Part shown: in pieces, positions 43,919-52,170 of the stretch
Layout of the letters: each line of letters starts with the position of its first letter
Position numbering within the stretch: position 1 is the stretch's first letter
NCBI GenBank assembly: GCA_041391765.1
Contig: JAWKNJ010000014.1
Span: 1 to 64,000, forward strand
Source: SHAN690 sp041391765
GTDB lineage: Bacteria; Bacteroidota; Bacteroidia; Flavobacteriales_G; Salibacteraceae
DNA: 64,000 nt
Direction of reading: 5' to 3'
The notes under the pieces: generated by a model
What the model saw: the letters and a program-made list of their open reading frames with translations, nothing else
What the model was told of the DNA's origin: nothing
The model's database searches: none
Position numbers and translations under genes: made by a program

Positions 43919-46405
43919 TTGAACGCTGTGAAGTCACTCTCACATATACCGGCATTCTTCTTCGCCATCGTTGGTTGCTTTATAGCGACCGATTTGCTGG
44001 CGCAGAAAACCATTGTAACAGGAAAAGTCTATGATGCCGAATCAGGGGAGCCACTGCCCTTTGCCAACGTTTATTTCAAAGACAGCAAGATTGGCTCAAC
44101 CACTACCGATCAAGGCAATTACCGCATTGAGACCTATTATCCGACCGACTCTCTGATTGTATCGGTTCTTGGCTACGAGCGCATGTCCATTCGTGTAAAA
44201 CCCGACCGCTCATCCGTGGTTGACTTTCCGCTTAAAGTAACCGGTATTGCGCTTGGACCCGTAACTGTAGTTGCAGACAGAAAGGCAAAAGACCCGGCCG
44301 TTGAACTCATGAAAAAGGTGGTGCGCAACAAAAAGGCGAACAACCGCGAAAAACTGGCTGCCTACGAATACGATGTCTACAACAAGATCGAGTTTGACAT
44401 GAACAACATCGATGAAAAGTTCACAAATCGAAAGGTGATGAAGCCGTTTGACTTTGTGTTTGAAAACATCGATACCACAAGCGAGGAAAAACCCTTCCTA
44501 CCTATCTTTTTGACAGAATCCAAGTCGCGCTACTTCTATCGAAAGAATCCGAAAAGCTCCATGGAAATCATTGAAGCAACCAAGGTGGCTGGGGTTAAGA
44601 ACGAAAGCGTCAGCCAATTTTTGGGCGACATGTATCAAAACACGAACATCTACGAAAACTACGTGGATGCCTTCGGAAAGAGCTTCGTGAGTCCCTTGGC
44701 CGATTTTGGCCCCATTTCCTATAAGTACTACCTGACGGACAGTGCCATCATGGACGGCCATAAATGCTTCAAGGTGGTGTTCAAACCAAGACGCAGGGGT
44801 GAATTGGTTTTTGAAGGCGAAATGTGGATTGCGGATACGAGCTACGCCATCAAGCAAATTGATGCGCAAATCACCGAAGGAGCGAACATCAACTGGATCA
44901 ACACATTCAGGGTATACCATGAATACAATCAGGTGGAAGAGGAAGTCTGGATGCTGACCAAGGAAAATGTGGTCGTTGACTTCAACATCACAGACAAGGC
45001 CATTGGGTTTTATGGCCGCAAGACCACCATCTATTCCGACTTCATCATCAACGATGAGAAGGAAGGCTCGTTTTACAGCACCTTCAACAACATTCAGGTG
45101 AAGGAAGGAGCCAATGAATACGGTGACGACTACTGGAATGAGCAGCGGCCGGAACACCTCAGCGAGAACGAATACAAGGTCTATGCAATGGTGGACACCA
45201 TCCAGGAAATCAGAGCATTCCGAACCTACGTGGACATCATCACCTTGTTTGTGAATGGACACTATGAGATGAAGTACGTGGATCTTGGTCCCTATTTTAC
45301 GGCCTTTAGCTTCAATCAGGTGGAGGGCGCCAGAATGCGCGTTGGTGGCAAAACCAACAGCGACTTCAGCACCAAGCTGGAATTGAGCGGTTATCTGGCC
45401 TATGGTCTAAAGGATGAGCGGTTCAAGTATCAGGCGGCTTCGCGGTACTTTATTTCAAAAAATCCGCGTCAGATCATTCATTTAAGCGCCAGACAAGACC
45501 TTGAACAGCTGGGGCAAAGTGCGAACGCCTGGCGAACGGACAATATTCTTTCTTCGGTTTTCCGGAGGATTCCTTTCCGATTCAACGCCTATGAGGAATA
45601 CAAGGGCGCTTATGAAATTGAGTACTTCCCCGGCTTGAGTTCCAAGTTTGAGTTCGCCCGCAAGGACATGTGGTCCGTTAAGAACGGGGTGCAGTTTCAA
45701 AAGGAGGCAACAGACGGAACCCTCTATGACATCAACCGCATCAGCACGGCTGAAATCGGGGTGAGTACCCGCTTTGCGTTTCAGGAAAAGTTCATCAGCG
45801 GACAGCTTGATAGGGTCAGTCTTGGCACGCGCTTTCCCATCATTGAGGCCAATGCACGCTTTGGCATCAAGGGCCTGCTCGGAGGTGACTACGAATACCA
45901 ACGGCTCACCGTGCGCATTTCAGATCGAGTACCCATCAATCCGATTGGGCAGAGCGAATTCATTCTGGAGGCCGGTAAAATTTGGGGATCTGTACCCTAC
46001 CCGCTGTTGCAAATGTTTCCCGGAAACCAGACCTATTTCTATGACGACTATGCCTTCAACCTGATGAATTACTATGAGTTTATCAGCGATGAGTGGATCA
46101 CGCTGTTTTACACGCACCACTTCAACGGCATTTTCTTCAACAAGGTTCCGCTATTCCGTAAACTGAAATGGAGAGAAGTAGCCACTGTTAGAAGTGCCTT
46201 TGGTGGCCTTTCATCCTCGCATTCTACGGAACTCGAATTTCCTGCCAACCTGTTCAGCCTAAGGTATCCTTACGTGGAAGGCGGAGTGGGCGTAGAAAAC
46301 ATTTTAAAGATTTTTAGGGTTGACGCGCTTTGGAGATTCACATATTTGAACAATCCAAACGTGGTTCCATTTGGCGTCCGCCTAACCTTCCAATTCGAGT
46401 TCTAG
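43919..46405 (+). CDS. DUF5686 outer-membrane protein with carboxypeptidase-regulatory-like domain
   Basis: The 828-aa protein has a signal peptide (FFFAIVGCFIATDLLAQ), a CarboxypepD_reg-like beta-sandwich (about residues 32-112; VTGKVYDAESGEPLPFANVYF) and a long DUF5686 region predicted as an outer-membrane barrel that ends with an aromatic residue (LTFQFEF). Function is not known. Start is TTG 43919 or GTG 43928. It lies directly upstream of lptB (3 bases), which suggests a shared transcript and an envelope role. Its antisense frame shows a long spurious ORF. Confidence 0.88.
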   Translation: MNAVKSLSHIPAFFFAIVGCFIATDLLAQKTIVTGKVYDAESGEPLPFANVYFKDSKIGSTTTDQGNYRIETYYPTDSLIVSVLGYERMSIRVKPDRSSVVDFPLKVTGIALGPVTVVADRKAKDPAVELMKKVVRNKKANNREKLAAYEYDVYNKIEFDMNNIDEKFTNRKVMKPFDFVFENIDTTSEEKPFLPIFLTESKSRYFYRKNPKSSMEIIEATKVAGVKNESVSQFLGDMYQNTNIYENYVDAFGKSFVSPLADFGPISYKYYLTDSAIMDGHKCFKVVFKPRRRGELVFEGEMWIADTSYAIKQIDAQITEGANINWINTFRVYHEYNQVEEEVWMLTKENVVVDFNITDKAIGFYGRKTTIYSDFIINDEKEGSFYSTFNNIQVKEGANEYGDDYWNEQRPEHLSENEYKVYAMVDTIQEIRAFRTYVDIITLFVNGHYEMKYVDLGPYFTAFSFNQVEGARMRVGGKTNSDFSTKLELSGYLAYGLKDERFKYQAASRYFISKNPRQIIHLSARQDLEQLGQSANAWRTDNILSSVFRRIPFRFNAYEEYKGAYEIEYFPGLSSKFEFARKDMWSVKNGVQFQKEATDGTLYDINRISTAEIGVSTRFAFQEKFISGQLDRVSLGTRFPIIEANARFGIKGLLGGDYEYQRLTVRISDRVPINPIGQSEFILEAGKIWGSVPYPLLQMFPGNQTYFYDDYAFNLMNYYEFISDEWITLFYTHHFNGIFFNKVPLFRKLKWREVATVRSAFGGLSSSHSTELEFPANLFSLRYPYVEGGVGVENILKIFRVDALWRFTYLNNPNVVPFGVRLTFQFEF

Positions 46406-46408
46406 CCC

Positions 46409-47167
46409 ATGATTCTGAAAGCAGAAAATCTCATCAAGAAATACAAAAGCCGAACGGTAGTCAAGGGCGTTTCTGTGGATGTGAAGCAGGGAGAAATCGT
46501 AGGATTGTTAGGACCGAACGGAGCCGGAAAGACGACCACCTTTTACATGATCGTTGGTCTGATCAAACCCAACAAGGGAAGCGTTTTTCTAGACAACAAA
46601 GACATCACGAGCCTGCCGATGTACAAGCGTGCGCAAATGGGCGTGGGCTACCTGCCGCAGGAAGCTTCTGTTTTCAGAAAGCTGAGCGTGGAAGACAACA
46701 TCAAAGCCGTGTTGGAAATGCGCAGGGGCTTGAGCAAGGCGGAGCAAAAGGCAAAACTCGAAGCCTTGTTGGATGAGTTCGGTTTGCAACACGTCCGTAC
46801 TAACCGTGGCGACTTACTCAGTGGTGGAGAACGAAGACGAACAGAAATTGCCCGTGCCCTGGCTTCTGACCCGCACTTTATTCTCTTGGACGAACCATTT
46901 GCTGGTGTTGACCCCATTGCCGTGGAAGACATTCAGTTCATCGTATCCACGCTGAAAAACAAAAACATCGGCATCCTGATCACCGACCACAATGTGCAGG
47001 AAACGCTATCGATTACCGACCGCGCCTACCTGCTCTTTGAAGGAAACATCCTGAAAGCCGGCAGCGCGGAAGACCTAGCTAGCGACCCTGAAGTGCGCAG
47101 GGTGTATTTGGGGCAGAACTTTGAGTTGAAAAAAGCCAGGCCGATTTCGCCTGAAGAGAAACAATGA
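46409..47167 (+). CDS. lptB: LPS export ABC transporter ATP-binding protein LptB
   Basis: LptB powers movement of lipopolysaccharide from the inner to the outer membrane. The 252-aa protein has Walker A GPNGAGKTTTFYMIVGL (near residue 34), Q-loop GYLPQEASVFRKLSV, signature LSGGERRRTEIARAL and Walker B FILLDEPFAGVDPIAV, the last two very typical of LptB. The C-terminus continues with KARPISPEEKQ. No other lpt gene is present. It is the last gene of the tatC-DUF5686-lptB group before the accessory strip. Confidence 0.95.
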   Translation: MILKAENLIKKYKSRTVVKGVSVDVKQGEIVGLLGPNGAGKTTTFYMIVGLIKPNKGSVFLDNKDITSLPMYKRAQMGVGYLPQEASVFRKLSVEDNIKAVLEMRRGLSKAEQKAKLEALLDEFGLQHVRTNRGDLLSGGERRRTEIARALASDPHFILLDEPFAGVDPIAVEDIQFIVSTLKNKNIGILITDHNVQETLSITDRAYLLFEGNILKAGSAEDLASDPEVRRVYLGQNFELKKARPISPEEKQ

Positions 47168-47192
47168 AATCAAGTTTAAAGTGTTTTGTACG

Positions 47193-47789
47193 ATGATTCG
47201 AACATTTCTAAGCTTTCTTCTCATATTAATCTCAAATTGTCAACCTGTTCTAGGTCAGTTCAATCATCGATTCGAACTTCAAAATTGTTATTCTGGGAAA
47301 TATAATGGGATTGACACATTAATCCACACCAACGGATATTTCACAACCGGTTGGGATCAGAATACAAAGTCAAGTTTCTTCCTATATCCAGATGGGTTTC
47401 TAGTCTTTGTGACATTTCCTCAACCATTTTTTGAGTACGACAGAAATGGAGCCGTTGTTCCAACTACAGGTAAACCCCCAGAGTATATTCTCAATCACTA
47501 TTTCCACTCTGGAAATTATATTGTTTGTGGAGATACCATTAAGCTTCAGTATTCGAGTAATCCAAAAGAAATGGGAAAATATAATACTGTGCTTTGGTAT
47601 CTCATTGAGAACAAGAACACACTGAGCTATTTAAAACCTGAGTCATACGAAAAGGGATGGTCAAATCACACCATGAATTTCAAACCACAGACCAATTTGC
47701 CTGACCCTAATCAAAGTTGGTTGAAACAGAAAAAGTGGTTTTGGTGTGATGAACAAGATTTTAAATCTTGGAAATTATCCAGCCATTAG
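47193..47789 (+). CDS. Secreted hypothetical protein
   Basis: The product of about 198 aa has a signal peptide (MIRTFLSFLLILISNCQPVL then GQ) and a beta-rich mature part with aromatic residues (YLYPDGFLVFVTFPQPFF-like strand, WFWCDEQDFKSWKL at the end). The family is not recognised; similar small secreted proteins of unknown role are common as orphans in Bacteroidota. The gene is AT-richer than lptB upstream, which fits the start of the accessory region. The upstream GTG at 47181 is an alternative start. Confidence 0.72.
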   Translation: MIRTFLSFLLILISNCQPVLGQFNHRFELQNCYSGKYNGIDTLIHTNGYFTTGWDQNTKSSFFLYPDGFLVFVTFPQPFFEYDRNGAVVPTTGKPPEYILNHYFHSGNYIVCGDTIKLQYSSNPKEMGKYNTVLWYLIENKNTLSYLKPESYEKGWSNHTMNFKPQTNLPDPNQSWLKQKKWFWCDEQDFKSWKLSSH

Positions 47790-47822
47790 CCTTGGCTTCC
47801 TCGAGCTTCCCAGCATGTGATT

Positions 47823-48263
47823 CTAACTTCCCTCCCCCAACAACAAATTAATAGAAGCAACCTCATCTGTCAAATGCTGCAGCCTATGCTCCAGCTCGGC
47901 AATGCGCATGGCGTGAATGTGAATGTCTTTTCCACTTGGGGTGAAAACCTCTGCGGAACTCAGCTTTTCAAGCTCTCTTTCGTATTTATCGACCTGAGCC
48001 TGCTGCGCTGCGATCAATGCCGGGTCGACATTCATTTGCACCAAGGCTTGCAAAATGTCTACGGCCTGTTTGCGCAGGGTGTTGAGAGCCGACTGAGCGG
48101 CCCTGAGCAACACCAGCCGGCTATCATCTCGGTTTAATCGTTGGCGCAGCTTGTTGATGCGCTTCTCAGTGGTGTAGGCATCGTATTGCAACCGAACCTT
48201 GAGCAACTTCAAGTCTGGCGCACTGAGCGACTCCAACGTTGGTATGCGACTAGCGATAGGCAT
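47823..48263 (-). CDS. Coiled-coil partner protein of the XRE regulator
   Basis: The 146-aa product is almost all alpha-helical, with heptad-like Leu/Ala spacing through KLLKVRLQYDAYTTEKRINKL, LRKQAVDILQALVQMN and MRIAELEHRLQHLTDEVASI. There is no signal peptide. It overlaps the XRE gene by 14 bases on the same strand, so the two are translationally coupled. The function is unknown; an accessory, possibly toxin-like or effector, role next to a small repressor is inference only. Confidence 0.7.
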   Translation of the reverse strand: MPIASRIPTLESLSAPDLKLLKVRLQYDAYTTEKRINKLRQRLNRDDSRLVLLRAAQSALNTLRKQAVDILQALVQMNVDPALIAAQQAQVDKYERELEKLSSAEVFTPSGKDIHIHAMRIAELEHRLQHLTDEVASINLLLGEGS

Positions 48264-48471
48264 CGATGAAGAGTTTTTCCAGGTTTTCTTCTCCGCTCAG
48301 CGCGACCAAGCGCTGCGCCACCTCCACGCTCGGAGCAAAGTGCCCACTTTCAATGCGGCTCACCGTGGCAATGGAAACACGCAACCGCTGCGCTATTGCG
48401 CGAATAGACAATCCCATGCGTTCGCGCACCGATTTAAAAAGCCGAGCCGTATGTACATTCGTTGGTTTCAT
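48250..48471 (-). CDS. XRE family helix-turn-helix regulator
   Basis: The 73-aa protein is a single Cro/CI-type HTH: LFKSVRERMGLSIRAIAQRL followed by RVSIATVSRIESGHFAPSVEVAQRL, with the recognition helix VSIATVSRIESG. It probably represses its own operon. Upstream (48477-48545) are three related sequences of about 15 bases spaced by 25-26 bases that may be its operator. It is coupled to the coiled-coil gene downstream. Confidence 0.87.
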   Translation of the reverse strand: MKPTNVHTARLFKSVRERMGLSIRAIAQRLRVSIATVSRIESGHFAPSVEVAQRLVALSGEENLEKLFIDAYR

Positions 48472-48476
48472 TGTTC

Positions 48477-48545
48477 AACTGTGTAACAACAAAACCATGA
48501 ACGATTGTGTAACAGCAAATCGTATGACAATATGAAACAGCAATC
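48477..48545 (-). promoter_or_regulatory. Three spaced direct repeats upstream of the XRE gene (putative operator)
   Basis: Plus-strand cores TGTGTAACAACAAAA (48480-48494), TGTGTAACAGCAAAT (48506-48520) and ATGAAACAGCAATCT (48532-48546) align on ACAnCAA with a period of 25-26 bases. They lie directly upstream of the minus-strand XRE start at 48471. A period of about 2.4 helical turns fits co-operative repressor binding. The third copy is degenerate. Confidence 0.5.
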
Positions 48546-48644
48546 TGCTAATTATTCATAACCGATTGCGCCTGTATACAACTGATGAGCTGAATGTTAC
48601 ATTGATTGTTGAGGTCTTAATAAAGTTGATAGTTACTTTAGTCA

Positions 48645-48657
48645 ATTGTTCTGCGCA
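48645..48657 (+). repeat. Left boundary (R'-like) of cassette 1
   Basis: ATTGTTCTGCGCA at 48645-48657 is the perfect reverse complement of TGCGCAGAACAAT at 49274-49286. The two 13-bp copies bracket the gene at 48666-49268, as the core site and inverse core site bracket an integron gene cassette. The core GTTCTGC begins 18 bases before the ATG. Confidence 0.55.
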
Positions 48658-48665
48658 ATTTGAAA

Positions 48666-49268
48666 ATGAAAACCATTCAGCTTAAAACAACATGGATCGC
48701 ATTACTTGTCATTTTGACGGTAACAACAACCAATATTGCTGCACAAGACACCTTACACTTCTACAAGAAATCTAACGTAGACAAGAAGTTTCACCTTCCT
48801 CTGGATGACTATTACGTTTTCCTCAAACCAGAGGGACAGCGAAGGAAAAAAGTGATCATTCAAGAGTATGTGGACTCAACCTTTATATATGCTGAATGGA
48901 CTTATCAAGGGAAAAACCGCAGACCAACCAAAAATCGAATAAGAGAAATGTATGCTGACACCTCTTTGACTCTGGGAGAAATTCAAAGATTAGCCCAATC
49001 GGCTCTTTATTCAAAAAGAGACAGCATTGAACTGAGCGATTTAAACAAACTGATTGTTCCTAATAGAAACAGGCCAGAAATGAAAAAATCCATGACTGCT
49101 TTAGACCTGAGTGCTTTGAGTTGGATTGTAATCGGAATTCCTGCGTTAGCCATTTTTCAATCACTCGCCTACTATGCTACTTGGAACGCAATAGGAGCCG
49201 GAATCATTATCGTTGCCATTATTGCCGAGAATAAGACCATCAAGATGAGTAAATGGAATTTGAAATAA
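48666..49268 (+). CDS. Secreted/membrane hypothetical protein (cassette 1)
   Basis: The product of about 200 aa has a signal peptide (TWIALLVILTVTTTNIAAQ), a charged middle part (YYVFLKPEGQRRKKVIIQEYV) and two hydrophobic stretches near the C-terminus (LSWIVIGIPALAIFQSLAYYA, AIGAGIIIVAIIA) that would form a membrane hairpin. The family is not recognised. A TTG at 48660 is an alternative start. The gene is enclosed by a 13-bp perfect inverted repeat and is followed by an attC-like palindrome, so it may be a mobile cassette. AT-rich composition fits this. Confidence 0.72.
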   Translation: MKTIQLKTTWIALLVILTVTTTNIAAQDTLHFYKKSNVDKKFHLPLDDYYVFLKPEGQRRKKVIIQEYVDSTFIYAEWTYQGKNRRPTKNRIREMYADTSLTLGEIQRLAQSALYSKRDSIELSDLNKLIVPNRNRPEMKKSMTALDLSALSWIVIGIPALAIFQSLAYYATWNAIGAGIIIVAIIAENKTIKMSKWNLK

Positions 49269-49273
49269 TAAAC

Positions 49274-49437
49274 TGCGCAGAACAATAGCTATGAAAGCAT
49301 GCTCCGCAAACCGAAAATTCACATTTTTCGCTTTGCTTCATGCTTTGCTCAACACCTTCGCTAAAGCTTCGGTGTTTAAGAACGGACAAGAAAAGAAGTT
49401 CTAATCCGCACGCTTCATAGCCAGAGCCGTTGTGCTC
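49274..49437 (+). repeat. attC-like imperfect palindrome between two cassette genes
   Basis: This 164-base spacer opens with an inverse core GCAGAAC (49277-49283) and closes with a core GTTGTGC (49429-49435). Between them the arms 49286-49302 and 49408-49423 pair over 16 positions with one extra base (A49296) bulged out; two A/C mismatches on the top strand become T/G wobbles on the bottom strand, so the bottom strand folds better. A smaller stem (AACACC/GGTGTT, 49351-49376) lies in the loop. These are properties of integron attC sites, although the core differs from GTTRRRY and the loop is long. Confidence 0.5.
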
Positions 49438-49464
49438 AAGCTAAAAATAAAACCGCCAACAAAC

Positions 49465-50094
49465 TTGAAAACTCTTCTGAGTGTTATACTCGCAGTACTT
49501 GCAACCATCGGTTATTCACAACAGTCCAATGATTTTGTAGTACTTCGAAATGAAAACAAACCCGAAACAAATGACACTGTTTTTGGACAAGTAGACCTGC
49601 CATCCGATGGAGTTTTTTGGAGTGTCAAAATCATTACTGCATCCGGCAAGAAAAAGTTCAAAACGAAAGAGGTACTTTTTTTAAAGGCGGGTAATTTGTT
49701 TTTTGCCAGTATTCCCTATGGCAAATCCTATGCGATAGTTCCAAGAATTGTTGAAGGATATATTGACCTATACTTCTACTATACAGGCTCAGACCGATTA
49801 TCATTTATACCTAAAATGCAGAAAGAATTTCGACTTGATGAAAAAACATCATTCTATGCTCCACTTGGAATTTCACAGGCAATATGGAAAGCAACAAGCA
49901 GCTTCTATATTCATGATCCAAAAACGAAGGATTACCTAAAAGTTCCAAAATCGGATGACAAGTTCGTTGAAGAAATATCCCATGTCTTTATACAAAATGA
50001 GGATATCTACCAAAGGATAGTCAATGGCGAATACAGGTCTGAACAAGTTGGACGGATTGTCACTCTATATAACCAGTCAATTAAAAATGAATAA
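49465..50094 (+). CDS. Secreted hypothetical protein (cassette 2)
   Basis: The product of about 209 aa starts at TTG 49465 with a signal peptide (KTLLSVILAVLATIGYSQ); the frame is also open from GTG 49432. The mature part is mixed alpha/beta with VVLRNENKPETNDTVFGQV and the beta-rich GYIDLYFYYTGSDRLSFI. I recognise no family. It is flanked by the core GTTGTGCTC (49429-49437) and its near-complement GAGCATAAC (50105-50113), as for cassette 1. Base composition is AT-rich. Confidence 0.7.
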   Translation: MKTLLSVILAVLATIGYSQQSNDFVVLRNENKPETNDTVFGQVDLPSDGVFWSVKIITASGKKKFKTKEVLFLKAGNLFFASIPYGKSYAIVPRIVEGYIDLYFYYTGSDRLSFIPKMQKEFRLDEKTSFYAPLGISQAIWKATSSFYIHDPKTKDYLKVPKSDDKFVEEISHVFIQNEDIYQRIVNGEYRSEQVGRIVTLYNQSIKNE

Positions 50095-50104
50095 ATAAAA
50101 GCCA

Positions 50105-50113
50105 GAGCATAAC
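50105..50113 (+). repeat. Right boundary (R''-like) of cassette 2
   Basis: GAGCATAAC differs in one base from the reverse complement of the left boundary GTTGTGCTC at 49429-49437, so the gene between them has matching ends. No clear second palindrome follows up to 50247, so the array either ends here or its next site is decayed. The 153 bases from 50095 to 50247 hold nothing else I can support. Confidence 0.4.
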
Positions 50114-50247
50114 AAAACCATAGAAAACATGGGGCGACATGTACTAAAAGCAATCATAGAACTTCGTAGTTTGGTTCGTCACGGGAGGACAGAAATGTAC
50201 TTCGAAATCCTCACGTTTCTTAGCTAAATCGTTGGCCAAAGTTCGAA

Positions 50248-50523
50248 ATGAACAACAAGCAAATCTCCCACATGCAAGCCATGGACATGATTCTAAGCTA
50301 TTGCTTGGAACATGCGAGTGAGCCAGTCTCAATGGCAGAACTGCAAGAACACATGCTTCCTGGGTTTGATGATGAATTGATGCGGTATCTGCTTGACCAA
50401 ATTGACGAGTTCAATCAAAAAGTAGTGACCGTCAGCCTGGCTTATGATGGCGAGTTTGTGCAACCTAACGCAGAGACAAAATCCTTTGTGGAGAGCGGTG
50501 GATTTACTGCCTATTATTCATGA
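50248..50523 (+). CDS. Small hypothetical protein
   Basis: The 91-aa product has no signal peptide; it is acidic with a helical first half (MQAMDMILSYCLEHASEPVSMAELQEHML) that could form a winged-helix fold and a short beta second half (VVTVSLAYDGEFVQPN). The family is not recognised. It ends 14 bases before the VIT1 transporter gene on the same strand. Confidence 0.6.
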   Translation: MNNKQISHMQAMDMILSYCLEHASEPVSMAELQEHMLPGFDDELMRYLLDQIDEFNQKVVTVSLAYDGEFVQPNAETKSFVESGGFTAYYS

Positions 50524-50536
50524 ATAAAAGACACGC

Positions 50537-51247
50537 ATGAATAAGAACATTACCATCGACAACTACTTGGACAGCCACTACATCCATCGGAGCAATTGGC
50601 TGCGGGCGGCTGTGTTGGGTGCTAATGACGGCATCATTTCCATTTCGAGTTTGGCCATTGGTGTAGCTGCTGCGAGTACCACCAGAGAACCGGCAGTGTT
50701 GGCCACGGTGGCCGGGCTGGTGGCCGGGGCTTTGTCTATGGCCGCTGGAGAATACGTGTCTGTGAGTTCGCAAACCGACACCGAAAAGGCCGACATCGAA
50801 CGAGAGAAAATGGAGCTCGAAGAAATGCCCGAGGAAGAGCTGCACATCCTGGCTCAGATCTATGAAAAACGCGGATTGAAAAAAGAAACTGCCCTGCAGG
50901 TGGCCAAGGAACTGACCGAAGCCGATGCCTTGGGAGCGCATATTCGAGACGAGCTGGGAATCAACGAAATCAGCATGGCCAATCCCATTCAAGCGGCCTT
51001 GGCTTCGGGTGCGGCATTCACCGTGGGGGGTATCCTGCCGCTGCTGGTGGTGCTGTTTGTTCCGATCAATGGTATGGAGTACTCCCTTTACGGTTCGAAC
51101 ATCGTTTTCCTGATAATTTTGGGGGCTTTGGCAGCCAAAACAGGAGGCTCCAACATCATGAAGGCCATTCTCCGAATCACCATTTGGGGTACGATGGCCA
51201 TGGGCTTATCGGCCTTGGTCGGGTATATTTTTGGGGTAAGCGTTTAG
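50537..51247 (+). CDS. VIT1/CCC1 family iron/manganese transporter
   Basis: The 236-aa protein has five transmembrane helices and the VIT family motifs LRAAVLGANDGIISISSLAIGVA (near residue 20) and GLVAGALSMAAGEYVSVSSQTDTEKADIEREK (near 65), plus a cytosolic helical metal-binding loop with many Glu (EEMPEEELHILAQIYEKRGL). Related proteins in yeast and plants move Fe2+ or Mn2+ into vacuoles; bacterial members probably export these ions. It is in the accessory strip but looks like a normal chromosomal gene. Confidence 0.9.
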   Translation: MNKNITIDNYLDSHYIHRSNWLRAAVLGANDGIISISSLAIGVAAASTTREPAVLATVAGLVAGALSMAAGEYVSVSSQTDTEKADIEREKMELEEMPEEELHILAQIYEKRGLKKETALQVAKELTEADALGAHIRDELGINEISMANPIQAALASGAAFTVGGILPLLVVLFVPINGMEYSLYGSNIVFLIILGALAAKTGGSNIMKAILRITIWGTMAMGLSALVGYIFGVSV

Positions 51248-51303
51248 AAGTCAACATTCAAAAGCAAGAATGACCGATAATATTTCCAGTATATCCAATC
51301 AGC

Positions 51304-52011
51304 ATGAAGAACATTCTCATCATTATTTCCAGCCTTTTACTCTCCGTCACTCCGGAACTAAATTCGGATGACGTGGTGCTGAACTACTTGGTCAAACAGC
51401 CATTGGTGGCATCAGCCCATCCTCCCGTGTTGATCATGCTACACGGAGTTGGAAGCAACGAAAAGGACTTGTTTTCATTGGCTAATCAAATCGATGAAAG
51501 GTTTTTGGTGATTTCCGCCCAAGCTCCCTACTATATGGGAGATGACCGTTATGGGTGGTACGAGATCAACTTTCAAAACGGCAAGCCGAACATCAACGAA
51601 GAGCAAGCCAACAAAAGCCGGGAAACGCTACTGCGATTCATTGAACAGATCATAGAAAAATACAGTGTCGACACTGAAAAGATTTACTTGATGGGATTCA
51701 GTCAAGGCGCCATCATGTCGTTTTCTATTGGGCTTACAAGGCCTGAAAAAGTGGCCGGTATTGCGTGTTTCAGCGGAAGGGTGTTACAAACCACCGAGCA
51801 AAACATGAGCAAGGACCAAAAGCTGCAAGATTTGAGGGTGTTTTTGGCACACAGCACCAATGACAACGTTTTGAATTATCAATATGCCTTGGAAAGCAAG
51901 GAGCTGTTGGCCCGAAACGGCATTAAAACAGAATTCGTCTCGGACAATGTTGGACATTCGATCTCACCATCATCGCTGGCGAAATTCAGCGCGTGGCTAA
52001 AATCCAATTAG
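51304..52011 (+). CDS. Secreted alpha/beta hydrolase (phospholipase/carboxylesterase family)
   Basis: The 235-aa protein has a signal peptide (ILIIISSLLLSVTPELN) and an alpha/beta-hydrolase fold of the carboxylesterase/phospholipase type: LIMLHGVGSNEKDLF (oxyanion loop), nucleophile Ser in LMGFSQGAIMS (near residue 140), Asp in HSTNDNVLNYQYA and His in VGHSISP. It likely cleaves esters; the substrate is unknown. It stands alone between the VIT1 gene and the hicBA-like module. Confidence 0.87.
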   Translation: MKNILIIISSLLLSVTPELNSDDVVLNYLVKQPLVASAHPPVLIMLHGVGSNEKDLFSLANQIDERFLVISAQAPYYMGDDRYGWYEINFQNGKPNINEEQANKSRETLLRFIEQIIEKYSVDTEKIYLMGFSQGAIMSFSIGLTRPEKVAGIACFSGRVLQTTEQNMSKDQKLQDLRVFLAHSTNDNVLNYQYALESKELLARNGIKTEFVSDNVGHSISPSSLAKFSAWLKSN

Positions 52012-52068
52012 CCTTAAGGGTTTCAACCCACAAAACTGTGGTGCTAAGAGATGAGGTTAGTTAACAGC

Positions 52069-52113
52069 AGCCAACTCAAACGAGTAGCTCTCCATGATCT
52101 GATTGCAAAGCAG
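52069..52113 (-). repeat. Duplicated 3' end of purS (left copy)
   Basis: This 45-base block matches 52630-52674 with one mismatch (A52108 against T52669). Read on the minus strand it still codes for the C-terminus of PurS (LLCNQIMESYSFELA) followed by a stop a few codons on. The two copies bracket the HicB-like/HicA genes. Such a partial gene-end copy is what is left when an element inserts at the 3' end of a gene or when a segment is duplicated. Confidence 0.8.
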
Positions 52114-52170
52114 CCTTCAATAATTCTCGAACTCTTAAAACATTACAGCTTGCATTATCTTCGTAAAACT

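Noticed and set aside
44498..45262. 254-aa open frame on the minus strand
   Set aside because: It lies fully antisense to the DUF5686 gene, has the composition of a mirror frame and no recognisable motif.
47823..48471. Calling the XRE/coiled-coil pair a toxin-antitoxin system
   Set aside because: No known toxin fold is visible; it is kept as a hypothesis in the findings only.
48477..48545. CRISPR-like repeats
   Set aside because: Only three short, imperfect repeats with 25-26-base period and no cas genes; they fit an operator.
49274..49437. Reading the palindrome as an intrinsic terminator
   Set aside because: The arms are separated by about 105 bases and there is no T-tract; the inner small stem is weak.
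50130..50228. 32-codon frame in the gap after cassette 2
   Set aside because: It is too short and has no features beyond a start and stop; it may be a remnant but cannot be supported.
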